From Candidatus Endobugula sertula (GTDB taxonomy: Bacteria; Pseudomonadota; Gammaproteobacteria; Pseudomonadales; Cellvibrionaceae), in the NCBI GenBank assembly GCA_001723645.1, contig MDLC01000002.1, forward strand, positions 89,361 through 153,360: a stretch of 64,000 nucleotides of DNA. The letters run 5' to 3'. The notes under the pieces were generated by a model, which saw only the letters and a program-made list of their open reading frames with translations, was not told where the DNA came from and did not search any database. Position numbers and translations under genes: made by a program. The first letter of the stretch is position 1. Each line of letters begins with the position of its first letter. This document shows, piece by piece, positions 45,201-54,112 of this stretch.

Positions 45201-46883
45201 AAGTATCTGACCGATGTTGGTGATGAATATGATTCAGTGCTTGATTTGGTCCGTGCGCATTGTGGTCCTGATGTTTATTGGGAGAAAAAGACGCCTCAAA
45301 CGACTTTAGGTGGTAATGCCTATACTGCTGAGTTTGGTTCTGGCCGCTACTATTCAATTGGTGGTTATAGGCATGGGGTTATCGTGCATGAAGTCAAAAT
45401 AAGTTGTGGGCATGATTCTCTGCTTTCTGGCTATAAAAATACCATTATTGAGGAAGATGAAGGTGGCTTAAAGTTTAACAGTGAATGTAGTAGTAACGGT
45501 GGTCCTAATGCTACTAATAGCTGCCATCGCACTAGCTATAAGCAAACTGATTGGACAATACTGAATAAAGACTATACGACTACCAACGATAGAGAAATCG
45601 CTAATATGGTCGATGATGTGTGTGGTGGTTTTAGTCAGGGTGACTTTACATTCCACAGCACGATTAATTCCAATAGGGGAGATAAAAAAAGTGCTCATTC
45701 CGATAAGCACACTTACAACTATGCTTATGGGAATTCGATTACTTTATCGAATACTGCTGGTGAAAAGGCCTGGAAAGGGGCTGTAAATTGTGCCTCTGAC
45801 GCAGGAGTCGATCCAGGTAGTACACATGAATTGTATATTATATTGCCTAAGCCACTGAGGAACTTGATTAAGACCAGGTTGACCATTGTGTCTGATTATT
45901 ATTTGTATGATTATTTTAGTAGTAATAGTCGGGTGATTGTAAAGAAAAATACAGATATGCCTACCCCATCCTTTGCTAGCTTCAAATACGAAACTAAAAT
46001 AGGAGTAGATGGTTCTAATTCGTATCCTCATGTGCTAGATATCTTCAAACAACATATAGCAGATATGGCCTCTCACTATTGTGGGTTGAGTAATTGGAAA
46101 AATGTGCTACCTAATAGATCAAATTTGGATGATGAAGGAAAATTTTTTGGTAATCGCATCTACGGGTTTTTAGAGACCAAGGAAAAGAAAGGGGAAGCCC
46201 TTGATTTCTCCAAAGCTACTGATCTGGATAATATTCGCAAAATTACAGTAACTTGCTCAACAAATGCCACACATAAGCCTGGGGTGACTCGCACTTTCAC
46301 ATCGGAGACTAGCGAGAATCGTGAATACTGGAAATTGAATAGTCAAACGTACCCTAATGCAATGACTCATTATATGGGCAATAAAGTTATGGCTGAAGAA
46401 CATTTAGCCATGGATTTTTGCGGTGTGAAACCTTTGCCTCGACCAAGAGTTTATCCAGCATTTAACAGAAGCACTGGAAAAAGGTTTGCTACCGTAACCT
46501 TTTCCATATATGACTATTCAAACGGTCCCCATGGTTCGCACAATACAGCAGCTGTATCTTGTTTTGATGGTAGACCAGGGCAGAGAAAAACATTTACACA
46601 ACGTGTTAAAGATGTAAACTTATGGACAGACATTTTAGGCAGGAAAAAGCAACGTGCCGCTTGGTACTGGTCAACGACTCCAGAGCTATCTGACACCAGA
46701 AAGACATATAATTGGCGTACTCTTACGTATGAGTGGGAGTTATCCTTGAATGTTATGGATTATCAGGCAAGTGCTAACGAGCTTGCTGATGCATGGTGTT
46801 TTAATAAAAAAACGTACCATAAAGTGAAAGAATTAGAGAATGGTAAAAGCCCTATATATGTAAGGTGGCAAGACTTTAGATAA
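42279..46883 (+). CDS. Large exported protein with six Cys-bracketed repeats, unknown function
   Basis: A 1534-residue protein with a clear signal peptide (MFIKKFFFMFFLHYFLFFAS, cleavage likely after LSQA). Residues 90-280 are helical and acidic with SLTEQLTESIAEKTAEEVSG and ALDAVEDDIHNMSVLVGEHH, like a coiled coil. The middle is globular. From about 850 to the end six divergent modules repeat: an opening Cys, often with a PG a few residues later (TGTCHSNAEHNPG at 951, VNCASDAGVDPG at 1169, VTCSTNATHKPG at 1323), and a closing helix with Cys (VRAHCG at 994, ASHYCG at 1267, AMDFCG at 1380). Each pair probably forms a disulphide. No enzyme motif or membrane anchor is visible. The hydrolase gene 55 bp downstream may be co-expressed. 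Confidence 0.75.
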   Translation: MFIKKFFFMFFLHYFLFFASLSQANIVNPVVDGVKVVAQNIDGTTGVCLRNKEEKWKLTDSTDEKLIDDFMQENCNPETQDDFNYKSESSITKDDEVAVKLSSDSDEASLFKSVLPDSLTEQLTESIAEKTAEEVSGELAAKVAAETVAESNPLTEVLMNLVMCAMQGVQEAATGQNPSTDPDAARQLFDACTGPIGMIDQLIQLLAQAIQAIEKLVNADRDFIWIIQERQNTVLTALDAVEDDIHNMSVLVGEHHRAVANNVATSFRGLLDDKIDDSLYQDANILFGIDNRDRCSAIRTQVKSKVRLIRNAPRNGSFLAIAFLFTKSTPSVLSGIRFATKVSGVSGYVYDGYDFRNGNRITPYLAPQGLAQTPYIRALAVETITFYYNSDGLIKGLSVDNKPYEERAAPDFSFGDTSGEKHETILFRRDTGENKIRFGREFDSVELTYHDPFSDKAIRGLTAITFKRDNRLLTADSTSTAVKQKQFTRLYKCAGDQLKSDLAFLNDTNFSTNLGIYLHKLQRVIKNKNTIAGHLQTVQQSLLENHRQHMLSQLSRYNTEQYLKTGDTRKENQLYNLNQKVISALEKQEDEVRKNHPYLEKNHRDIPFDDGIFERGHYVFIPLGPYFAGRALNNEPVIPFRVELPLLDRRTAENIVDAKIYEHGVLNKYMTAIPKLTPVTISRDKALLTNLLAVDNYNQFFIASSENLGLVNEEAFIQYYYQPLLKRYFDPSLDRFPVLKKLISDAMNRTVKNYSALYSQLNSLGNAMALRTCATDCRLYPETTSTDKIIPRYQRVSDNDLINRYLSTEEWEHRYTEWDINTAAFDASVVTLPLSGAKIRVQQHKTFSDAHRALVYCPADAKLRPNKLFIAEEINPHLVVEEIKSFAVTPGLWWLYGAGNNSLDYIALSVCGISASVTPTSTSTGQDPVGSAWVEKNYTDIAKGMTYTILTGTCHSNAEHNPGAAFEFIQYTDGKYLTDVGDEYDSVLDLVRAHCGPDVYWEKKTPQTTLGGNAYTAEFGSGRYYSIGGYRHGVIVHEVKISCGHDSLLSGYKNTIIEEDEGGLKFNSECSSNGGPNATNSCHRTSYKQTDWTILNKDYTTTNDREIANMVDDVCGGFSQGDFTFHSTINSNRGDKKSAHSDKHTYNYAYGNSITLSNTAGEKAWKGAVNCASDAGVDPGSTHELYIILPKPLRNLIKTRLTIVSDYYLYDYFSSNSRVIVKKNTDMPTPSFASFKYETKIGVDGSNSYPHVLDIFKQHIADMASHYCGLSNWKNVLPNRSNLDDEGKFFGNRIYGFLETKEKKGEALDFSKATDLDNIRKITVTCSTNATHKPGVTRTFTSETSENREYWKLNSQTYPNAMTHYMGNKVMAEEHLAMDFCGVKPLPRPRVYPAFNRSTGKRFATVTFSIYDYSNGPHGSHNTAAVSCFDGRPGQRKTFTQRVKDVNLWTDILGRKKQRAAWYWSTTPELSDTRKTYNWRTLTYEWELSLNVMDYQASANELADAWCFNKKTYHKVKELENGKSPIYVRWQDFR

Positions 46884-46938
46884 ATCACTGGTTGGTCATG
46901 GATATCTGTCATCACGCTAGTTGAGAGAGTTCAAATAG

Positions 46939-47568
46939 ATGAAAATAGTCATAAAAGTAATGTTCAATATCATAACCGTAATAACTTTCTTAATGTTTGC
47001 TAATGACGTTTTTGCCGATGCTAATGAAGTAATAGCTTCCATCAAGGCAGACACAAAGCTTAACAAAAAAACCGCAGTGATGGTTATCGATATGCAAACA
47101 CATTATGAGTATGCTTTTGTAGAGCAGGAAAAAGTCATTGAGGAGCAATTGAAAGTAATAAAATATGCGGCTAAGAATAATCTCCCTATTGTAGATGTGA
47201 ATATTGATGATTTTAGTCCTACATTAGATAGGCTGCTACTAAAAATGCAGAGATCTACCATGTATGAACTTTTTAATAAGACACAGGAAAGTGCGTTTGG
47301 AATCGAGAATGGAGAGGAAGCTCTAAATACTTATCTTCGTTCTAAAGGCGTTCAAAAAATCTATATGATGGGATGTTTCGACACAAGCTGTGTTTTAAAA
47401 ACGGTGGAGGACGCTCTTAATCTTGATTACGAAGTTGTCGTTGATCGAGGCCTGAATATCCATGCTCCAAATGAAAAGAATTTTAAATGGAGAGATCTGA
47501 AAATATTTAATTCTGATAAGCTAACTGTTCTTGAAGAAAATAGAAGTAGTTCTTGTAATATTTTATAA
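46939..47568 (+). CDS. Exported isochorismatase-family cysteine hydrolase
   Basis: A 209-residue protein with a signal peptide (FNIITVITFLMFANDVFADA). The mature part has the isochorismatase-like triad in order: Asp in AVMVIDMQT, Lys in NKTQESAFG, Cys in MGCFDTSCVLKTVEDAL. Family members hydrolyse amides, N-carbamoyl groups or isochorismate and are usually cytoplasmic, so export is unusual. It lies 55 bp after the 1534-residue exported protein, with GAGAGAG before its ATG, and shares its strand, so the pair may act together outside the cytoplasm. Substrate cannot be told. Confidence 0.82.
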   Translation: MKIVIKVMFNIITVITFLMFANDVFADANEVIASIKADTKLNKKTAVMVIDMQTHYEYAFVEQEKVIEEQLKVIKYAAKNNLPIVDVNIDDFSPTLDRLLLKMQRSTMYELFNKTQESAFGIENGEEALNTYLRSKGVQKIYMMGCFDTSCVLKTVEDALNLDYEVVVDRGLNIHAPNEKNFKWRDLKIFNSDKLTVLEENRSSSCNIL

Positions 47569-48030
47569 AAGCTTCCCATTTATCTGACTCATAGACATTG
47601 CTTCAATATAATGTGTCTATGAACAAAGAAATCAAATAACGACGACACTACGTTACTCTTTATCAAGATACCAACGAAGCTAGACACATATATAGCGGCT
47701 ACCCTCAAACAAGAAATAGTTTTTTTAGGGCGCTGATTGTGTGTGTTTTGGCATATACGGTCACACCGAAGGAGTCATAGCCCCTCCTCAGCGTTTTTGG
47801 CTATTACCTACCACTATCTCGTAAAATTTTTATTACAATTATAGAGGAGAATAGCAGGCCTATTGGCAATAGTGAACAACAACATCGACATCCAAAACAA
47901 TTCGTTTTTATGATGACATTTTATAATTAATTAATTCTATACCAACAACTAATGGACTAAGCCTAACATTCATTAGATAAATTCTGGCACAGCTAAAAAA
48001 CTACTATTGTATCAGAATCAAGCGTCTTTT
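47569..48030. other. Intergenic region without a convincing gene
   Basis: This 462-bp stretch lies between two converging genes. It contains an 8-bp inverted repeat (CATAGACA at 47590-47597 and TGTCTATG at 47614-47621) without a T-run. A 47-codon open stretch follows it, with no start codon or ribosome site. I see no supported gene. Confidence 0.6.
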
Positions 48031-48516
48031 TTAAAATACAGGTACAAATAAGCCTGTTTTCACAGAATCCATCACCACATGAGTGCTAAAATTACGAATA
48101 TTCTGATTAGCAAAAAAAACTTCACGAGTAAACGCTTCATAACCTTCCATATTTAACGCCGTCACTACCAAAATAAAATCCACACTACCTGTTACATAAT
48201 AGCATTGCTGTACCGCTGGATGAGCTTTCATCGCCTTTCTAAAATTATCCAATAAATCAACACGCTCTCTTTCTAAAGTCACTTGAACAAGCAAAATCAC
48301 ATTGCGACCAACCATCTTAGGATTAACAACTGACAACTCAGATAAAATGATTCGCTGTTCACGCATTCGATTGATACGGCGCTGTACTGCAGAGGGAGAT
48401 AACCCCACTTGTTCGGCGATTTGATCCGACGTTGTGCGATTAGATAATTGAATAATTTCTAAAATCTTACGGTCAAAATCATCTAACTTGATACCTTGTG
48501 AAGAAACCGTATTCAT
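48031..48516 (-). CDS. Lrp/AsnC-family transcriptional regulator
   Basis: A 161-residue protein. The N-terminal winged helix-turn-helix reads LDDFDRKILEIIQLSNRTTS, then DQIAEQVGLSPSAVQRRINR, as in Lrp/AsnC proteins. The C-terminal RAM/effector domain includes HPAVQQCYYVTGSVDFILVV. It is divergent from the catabolic genes, with 271 bp between the two starts, the normal place for a local regulator. Ectoine-degradation clusters carry such a regulator (AsnC/DoeX), which fits but does not prove the pathway. The ligand is probably a substrate or intermediate of the neighbouring operon. Confidence 0.92.
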   Translation of the reverse strand: MNTVSSQGIKLDDFDRKILEIIQLSNRTTSDQIAEQVGLSPSAVQRRINRMREQRIILSELSVVNPKMVGRNVILLVQVTLERERVDLLDNFRKAMKAHPAVQQCYYVTGSVDFILVVTALNMEGYEAFTREVFFANQNIRNFSTHVVMDSVKTGLFVPVF

Positions 48517-48787
48517 AATGTTATATTACCTGACGACATAGATACTCAATCACTTCATTCTATCATGAAATAGAAGGTATTGATCAAAGCTAAATCACTC
48601 TTAATAACATATAAATAAAATAATGACATATTTAAGCAATATAGTTTTAATTTCGCAGTTTAACATCATCGTGTAATACCAATTGCCGGAATACCCGCAA
48701 ACTAAACTTAGTACTATTTTACTCTAAATTTTAGCCGTTATAATCGCAGCAAGAGCTTCTGTAAAATACTATTTACTCTCACAAAAA

Positions 48788-49561
48788 ATGAACATGACTG
48801 AACCCACTAAACTGACAACCATTCGCTATCAACAACCTCTAGAGCATCTTGCACCAGCAGGCCGTATAGGTGTGATTAGTTTAGCAACAGATTTTAACAT
48901 TGAAGCAGACCTTCAACAAATGTACCCACGAGATGTAGAGTTTTTCACGAGTCGAGTTAAAAGCGTTCACCCGTTGACGATAAAAAATTTACGCACTATG
49001 GCACCCAATATTAGCGCTGCAGCTGATAGTATTTTACCGGGCACTGATTTAGACGCCATTATTTATGCCTGTACTTCAGGCAGTATTGCGATTGGCATTG
49101 AAAAAATTAAACAACTCATCCATAAAACCCGACCGAATAATCTCGTTACCAACCCTGTAGTTGCTGCCCTACTAGCTTTTAAATTATTTAAAGCAAAACG
49201 TTTATCAATATTGACTCCTTATACTAAAACCGTCAATCGTGATGTCGCTAATTTCTTTTCTTCTAAAGGATATCAGGTAATCAATATTTTCGGCTTTGGT
49301 TTTGAAAATGATACAGCAATGACCTCCATTAGACCTCAAGATATAAAAATGGCGGCTATAGAGAACTGCTCCCCTAATGCCGATTTATTATTTATCTCCT
49401 GTACAGCATTACGCGCCTCTGTGGTACTTGATGAAATTGAAGAATATCTAAGCATCCCGGTTGTAAGCAGCAACCAATTGTTAGTTTGGCATAGTTTAAA
49501 GTTTGCTAACTACCCGAGTCCAATTTATGGCTTTGGTTCTTTATTACGAGACAAGCTCTAA
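48788..49561 (+). CDS. EutA-like enzyme, Asp/Glu racemase superfamily
   Basis: A 257-residue protein with two symmetrically placed Cys motifs: YACTSGSIAIG (about residue 95) and FISCTALRASVVLDEIEEYL (about residue 205). These are the two catalytic Cys of the Asp/Glu racemase, arylmalonate decarboxylase and maleate isomerase group. Overall order and the NPVVAALLAFKLF segment resemble EutA of ectoine-utilisation clusters. The exact reaction of EutA itself is poorly known. First gene of an operon with the M20 hydrolase (36-bp gap) and the TRAP genes. Confidence 0.8.
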   Translation: MNMTEPTKLTTIRYQQPLEHLAPAGRIGVISLATDFNIEADLQQMYPRDVEFFTSRVKSVHPLTIKNLRTMAPNISAAADSILPGTDLDAIIYACTSGSIAIGIEKIKQLIHKTRPNNLVTNPVVAALLAFKLFKAKRLSILTPYTKTVNRDVANFFSSKGYQVINIFGFGFENDTAMTSIRPQDIKMAAIENCSPNADLLFISCTALRASVVLDEIEEYLSIPVVSSNQLLVWHSLKFANYPSPIYGFGSLLRDKL

Positions 49562-49597
49562 ACAATAGAATCTATTGTATTAATTTTTTAAGGGTAA

Positions 49598-50761
49598 GTG
49601 ATATTGTTAGATCCACACTTGATGACTCAAATGACGAAATGGCGTAGACATTTACATCGCTTTCCCGAATGTGGTTTTGAGGTACCGCTAACCGCTGATT
49701 TTATTGCCAAAAAATTGGAAAGCTTTGGCATTGAAGTTCACCGAAATATCGGGCAACAAGGTATTGTCGGTGTACTTTGTTGTGGCAATGGGTCATCAAG
49801 CATTGGCTTACGCGCAGATATGGATGCTTTATTTATTCATGAAGAAAATCAATTTGAACATCGCTCTCAGCACGATGGGAAAATGCATGCATGCGGTCAT
49901 GATGGTCACTCCGCAATGCTGTTGGGGGCAGCTTGCCACTTAGCAAAAGAAAAAAATTTCAATGGTAATGTTTATTTTATTTTTCAACCTGACGAAGAAC
50001 ATGGCAGGGGAGCTCAGGCTATGATTGATGATGGCTTATTTGAGCGATTCCACATTGACGCTGTCTATAGCTTACACAACATGCCAGGCTTGGCGGAAGG
50101 TCATTTATCTGTACGCTCAGGTTCACTCATGGCCAGTGAAAGTAGTTTTGAAATTATAGTGAGTGGTATTGGCAGCCATGCCGCTATGCCTCACTGCAGT
50201 GTCGACCCTATCGTTACTGGGTCACAAATTGTGTTAGGTTTACAAACCATTGTATCACGTAATCTTAGTACTATTGCGGAAAAAGCTGTAATTTCTATTT
50301 GTGAATTTATCACTAATGGCACGGTTAACGTCATTCCATCTGAAGTCATTATCAAGGGAGACTGCCGTTGTTTCACTGAAGACACCTTACAGAAAATTGA
50401 AAAAAATATGGAGCGTATTGTGGCTGGCATATGTCAATCTGCTGGTGCCCAATATAAGTTTAACCTGACAAATACTTTTTACCCTACAATCAATAATGCG
50501 AAGATAACCCAACATGTTATCCAGGCAGCCACTAAAGTTATAGGGAGTGACAAGGTAGACTCCAATTGTCTTCCTCTTACTATCTCAGAAGACTTTTCCA
50601 GCATGCTTCGAATCAAACCTGGAAGCTATGCACTATTAGGCAATGGAACAACATCCTCCGGCGGTTGCGCATTGCATAATTCAAAATATGATTTTAATGA
50701 CCGTATTTTGGGTATTGGCGCCCAATACTGGGTACAACTGGTTCATGACCAATTAACCTAG
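49598..50761 (+). CDS. M20-family amidohydrolase (N-acyl-amino-acid type)
   Basis: About 387 residues from a GTG at 49598, 4 bases after AAGGG. Metal-binding motifs of M20D amidohydrolases are present: MHACGHDGHSAMLLG (about residue 100), FQPDEEHGRGAQAMIDDG (about residue 130), VYSLHNMPG, and a late His in CALHNSKYDFND. Members remove acyl groups from amino acids (hippurate, N-acetyl- or N-acetyl-diamino acids). In a context with an EutA-like enzyme it could take the place of the deacetylase DoeB, which belongs to a different family; this is inference. Stop is followed 64 bp later by the solute-binding gene. Confidence 0.9.
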   Translation: MILLDPHLMTQMTKWRRHLHRFPECGFEVPLTADFIAKKLESFGIEVHRNIGQQGIVGVLCCGNGSSSIGLRADMDALFIHEENQFEHRSQHDGKMHACGHDGHSAMLLGAACHLAKEKNFNGNVYFIFQPDEEHGRGAQAMIDDGLFERFHIDAVYSLHNMPGLAEGHLSVRSGSLMASESSFEIIVSGIGSHAAMPHCSVDPIVTGSQIVLGLQTIVSRNLSTIAEKAVISICEFITNGTVNVIPSEVIIKGDCRCFTEDTLQKIEKNMERIVAGICQSAGAQYKFNLTNTFYPTINNAKITQHVIQAATKVIGSDKVDSNCLPLTISEDFSSMLRIKPGSYALLGNGTTSSGGCALHNSKYDFNDRILGIGAQYWVQLVHDQLT

Positions 50762-50825
50762 AACCTGTTAGCCTTAGTCTTTGAGTAACCACAGTGTCAC
50801 TCTAGCCATACCATTTGAGGATAAC

Positions 50826-51875
50826 ATGATGAAGAAGCAACTATTAGCAACTTTATTTTCAACAGGTATAATCCTCAGTGCTAGTGCAGAAACTTGGAGG
50901 TTTGCCTCTGAAGAAGCAAAAAAATACGTCCAAGATATCTATGCACAAAAATTTGCAGACGTTATTAAGCAGGAATCCAATGGTGACATTAACGTCAAGA
51001 TTTACTACTACGGACAGCTAGGCACTGAAAACGATATTATTGAACTAACTGCTAATGGTACTATTCAATTTGTATCAGTAGGTACCAATCACTTAGGTTC
51101 TTACATCCCAGAAGTTCAGGCAATTAGCTTACCTTATGTACTAAGCACTAACAATGATGTGTTAAGCAATATCTTAAGGAACAGTCGCACTATCCACAGT
51201 GACCTTTCCAGTAAATTTAAGAAAAAAAACTTGAGATTATTATCCATGTTCTCTGAAGGCAAAATCGCATGGGTTGCTAACAAAGCGATTCGTAGCCCTG
51301 CGGATTTTCATGGACAAAAAATTCGTACCTTTACTTCAGCCATTTCTGTTGAGACCTACAAGAGCTTTGGCGCAACACCCACACCATTATCATGGGGTGA
51401 AGTCTATGGTGCCTTACAGCTAAAAACCGTTGACAGCGCGATGAATCCACCCTACTTCATTTATGCTGCCAAATGGCATGAAGTGCAAGATTACTTGATT
51501 TTCCCACAACAACAGTCCTATATCGCTACAGTTTCTACCAATAACAAGTGGTTCAATAAACTTTCCGCCCACAAGCAGTCAATAGTGACAAAAGCAAGTG
51601 CAGCAGCAGAAACCGCCGCTCAAAAGTACCAATTAAAAATCAATAGAGAAAGCATGGATAAAATCCGCCAAAAACGCCCAAATCTAAAAGTCATTAGATT
51701 GAACGAGACAGAGCGCAAAAGTTTCAAAGCAGCAAGTATCTCTTTGCATGAAATGTACTATGATATAGTCGCTAATGCTTACGGTAGAACTGAAAAAAGG
51801 CAGGCCAGAAAAGACGCGAAAACTATTTTACAAAGCTTATTAAAAGAAGTTAAAGAAATAGAAGGAACTCTTTAA
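50826..51875 (+). CDS. TRAP transporter solute-binding protein (DctP family)
   Basis: About 349 residues from the ATG at 50826, which GAGG precedes by 5 bases; an earlier ATG at 50781 would place 15 residues before the signal peptide and is unlikely. Signal peptide MMKKQLLATLFSTGIILSAS, then ETWRFASEEAKKY. The DctP signature region IRTFTSAISVETYKSFGATP, then PLSWGEVYGALQLKTVDSAM, holds the conserved Arg for carboxylate binding. It is the periplasmic receptor for the DctQ/DctM pair downstream. An intrinsic terminator follows it. Confidence 0.95.
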   Translation: MMKKQLLATLFSTGIILSASAETWRFASEEAKKYVQDIYAQKFADVIKQESNGDINVKIYYYGQLGTENDIIELTANGTIQFVSVGTNHLGSYIPEVQAISLPYVLSTNNDVLSNILRNSRTIHSDLSSKFKKKNLRLLSMFSEGKIAWVANKAIRSPADFHGQKIRTFTSAISVETYKSFGATPTPLSWGEVYGALQLKTVDSAMNPPYFIYAAKWHEVQDYLIFPQQQSYIATVSTNNKWFNKLSAHKQSIVTKASAAAETAAQKYQLKINRESMDKIRQKRPNLKVIRLNETERKSFKAASISLHEMYYDIVANAYGRTEKRQARKDAKTILQSLLKEVKEIEGTL

Positions 51876-51910
51876 GCCATGCCAAAAGCTACACTTCATT
51901 CATTCAAAAG

Positions 51911-51940
51911 TCCATAATCATTATCGATAATGGATTTTTT
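51911..51940 (+). terminator. Intrinsic terminator between dctP and dctQ
   Basis: TCCATAATC and GATAATGGA pair in eight of nine positions around a 6-base loop and are followed directly by six T. It lies 36 bp after the dctP stop and 12 bp before the dctQ start. This would let the binding protein be made in excess over the membrane subunits. Confidence 0.65.
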
Positions 51941-51952
51941 AGGTATTACCAT

Positions 51953-52471
51953 ATGAAATTTTTTCTTGAAAAAACCAACGACTATACTGAACAGGTAGAA
52001 AAATTCATTATAGGTAGCGGTATCATACTAATGATGATTAACTCAACAGCCAATGCCATTGGCCGATATGTTTTCAATAGAAGTATTTTCTTTTCAGAAG
52101 AGTTAAATCAATTTTTGATTGTCTGGATATCCTTTATTGGATTCTCCTACGCTGTCAGAAAGGGACGTAATATTCGCATGACGGCAATTTATGACTTCAT
52201 GAGTCATCGAATCAAAAAAATACTGACCATGACTATCGCCATTTTAACTGCCATACTATTGTTTTACCTCAGCTATAAGGCCACTCTTTATGTTCAAGAG
52301 CTGAAAGATATAAAAAGATTAAGCCCTTCCTTACAATTTCCTGTTTATATCATTTATTACATTATTCCTATTGGATTATTTATGGCAGGCATACAATATT
52401 TAGTCAGTTTTATTATGAATATTACACACAGAGACATCTATATTTCTTATAACATCATCGAAGAAAAGTAA
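51953..52471 (+). CDS. TRAP transporter small permease (DctQ family)
   Basis: A 172-residue membrane protein with four hydrophobic segments and the DctQ motif NAIGRYVFNRSIFFSEELNQ, followed by WISFIGFSYAVRKGRNIRMT. It pairs with the DctM subunit, whose gene begins 13 bp later, and feeds on the DctP receptor encoded upstream. Confidence 0.93.
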   Translation: MKFFLEKTNDYTEQVEKFIIGSGIILMMINSTANAIGRYVFNRSIFFSEELNQFLIVWISFIGFSYAVRKGRNIRMTAIYDFMSHRIKKILTMTIAILTAILLFYLSYKATLYVQELKDIKRLSPSLQFPVYIIYYIIPIGLFMAGIQYLVSFIMNITHRDIYISYNIIEEK

Positions 52472-52484
52472 AGGGAAAAATTCT

Positions 52485-53819
52485 ATGTTAGAGTTTTTTT
52501 CCAACATGATTACTGGAGAACCTGAACTTTATGTGATCACATTTACATTAACCATCATTATGTTTGTCTTGCTATTTCTCAGTTTCCCCATGGTAGTTCC
52601 ACTCACCATTGCCGCTATAATTGGCTTAATACACTTTTCGAATACCAATACACAAGTGATTATCCAACAGATGGTCACTGGTATTTCCCCGAATGCATTA
52701 ATTGCTGTCCCTATGTTTATTTTTGCAGCAGACATTATGACCCGAGGTAATACAGCCACCTGCTTATTGAAGCTGATACAGTCCTTTTTCGGTCATATGC
52801 GCGGAGGTCTGCCAATTAGCACCTGCCTGAGCTGTACTCTTTTTGGCTCAGTCTCTGGTTCAACTCAAGCAACGGTTGTCTCTGTTGGTCAAATTATGCG
52901 ACCAAAATTATTACAAGCTGGTTATAAAGATAGTTTTATTATGGCATTAATCATTAATGCCAGTGATATCGCTTTTTTAATTCCACCCAGTATTGGCATG
53001 ATTCTCTATGGTACACTGGCAAATACCAGCGTAGGCGAATTATTTATTGCAGGTATTGGGCCTGGCATTATTCTGGCTCTATTGTTTTCCTGCTACAGCT
53101 ATATGTACAGTCTACGCTATGCTGATGAAATCGTACTCATTGAAAAAGCCAGTTGGTCAGAAAAATTCGAAGCAATAAAAGATTCCTTATTAGCACTAGT
53201 CCTCCCGGCATTGATCATTGGAGGTATCTACTCTGGTATTGTCACCCCCACTGAAGCCGCCTCTTTTTCTGTACTCTATGCAATATGTATTGAGTGTATT
53301 ATTACTCGCCACTTAAATACAAAAGATATTTGGGATTCAGCAATTCATACTGGTCTGATTACTGCTGTTGTATTTATGTTAGTCGGTGTAGGTCAAGCAT
53401 TCTCCTGGTATATTTCTTTCGAACAAATACCTCAAGGTCTACTAGAATCACTGAATCTCGAAGATACGTCACCAAAGTTTATTCTGTTTATTATTTCTCT
53501 TTCGTTTTTTGTTGGCTGTATGCTTGTGGATTCTTTAGTAGTACTACTTATATTGACACCCATTTTTGTACCTATTATAGATGCAGCCAATTTAGACCCT
53601 GTATTAGTGGGTGTAGTGGTCACATTACAAATGGCGATAGGCTCAGCAACACCACCCTTTGGCTGTGATATCTTTACCGCTATCGCTATTTTCCAACGAC
53701 CTTATATGGAAGTAATAAAAGGTACTTTACCTTTTATTACTCTTCTTTTCGTGATGTCTGCATTATTAATTTTTTTCCCAAATATAGCATTATTCCTTCG
53801 TGACTTAGCCTTTAAATAA
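52485..53819 (+). CDS. TRAP transporter large permease (DctM family)
   Basis: A 444-residue protein with about twelve hydrophobic segments. Typical DctM stretches are PMFIFAADIMTRGNTATCLL, LFGSVSGSTQATVVSVGQIM, ASDIAFLIPPSIGMILYGTL, GIVTPTEAASFSVLYA and QMAIGSATPPFGCDIFTA. It is the sodium-driven channel subunit. The substrate should be a small organic acid or zwitterion; ectoine-type TRAP systems (UehABC/TeaABC) are one group of this family. A 293-bp gap separates it from the M24 gene. Confidence 0.95.
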   Translation: MLEFFSNMITGEPELYVITFTLTIIMFVLLFLSFPMVVPLTIAAIIGLIHFSNTNTQVIIQQMVTGISPNALIAVPMFIFAADIMTRGNTATCLLKLIQSFFGHMRGGLPISTCLSCTLFGSVSGSTQATVVSVGQIMRPKLLQAGYKDSFIMALIINASDIAFLIPPSIGMILYGTLANTSVGELFIAGIGPGIILALLFSCYSYMYSLRYADEIVLIEKASWSEKFEAIKDSLLALVLPALIIGGIYSGIVTPTEAASFSVLYAICIECIITRHLNTKDIWDSAIHTGLITAVVFMLVGVGQAFSWYISFEQIPQGLLESLNLEDTSPKFILFIISLSFFVGCMLVDSLVVLLILTPIFVPIIDAANLDPVLVGVVVTLQMAIGSATPPFGCDIFTAIAIFQRPYMEVIKGTLPFITLLFVMSALLIFFPNIALFLRDLAFK

Positions 53820-54112
53820 CAGATATACATGACAAACCATATTTGTATCAGTACAAAATTCCTATCTAATTGTGTTCACAAATAATTTAATTTTTAGATC
53901 TTTCTTGGCGAAAATGTTTCATCTTCCAATAACTCAAGTCCATTTTAAAAAATAATTTTGGCAATTGTAAGATGACTGTATTATGATATTTTTCACTCTG
54001 TGTTTAAAGTGGTTTTTAATGCAAAAAATATCAATTTCTGAGTTATTACAAGCCTGCTTTTATCTCAGTTAACGGAGAAGTAATACTGAATAGTCTATTT
54101 ATTGAAGCAAAT

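Noticed and set aside
47590..47621. 8-bp inverted repeat as terminator of the hydrolase gene
   Set aside because: Loop of 16 bases and no T-run on either strand.
47637..47783. Open stretch reading RRHYVTLYQDTNEARHIYSG, perhaps a transposase remnant
   Set aside because: No start codon, no ribosome site and no firm family match; too short to support.
54019..54072. Short frame MQKISISELLQACFYLS before the M24 gene
   Set aside because: No ribosome site and no conserved context; likely chance.
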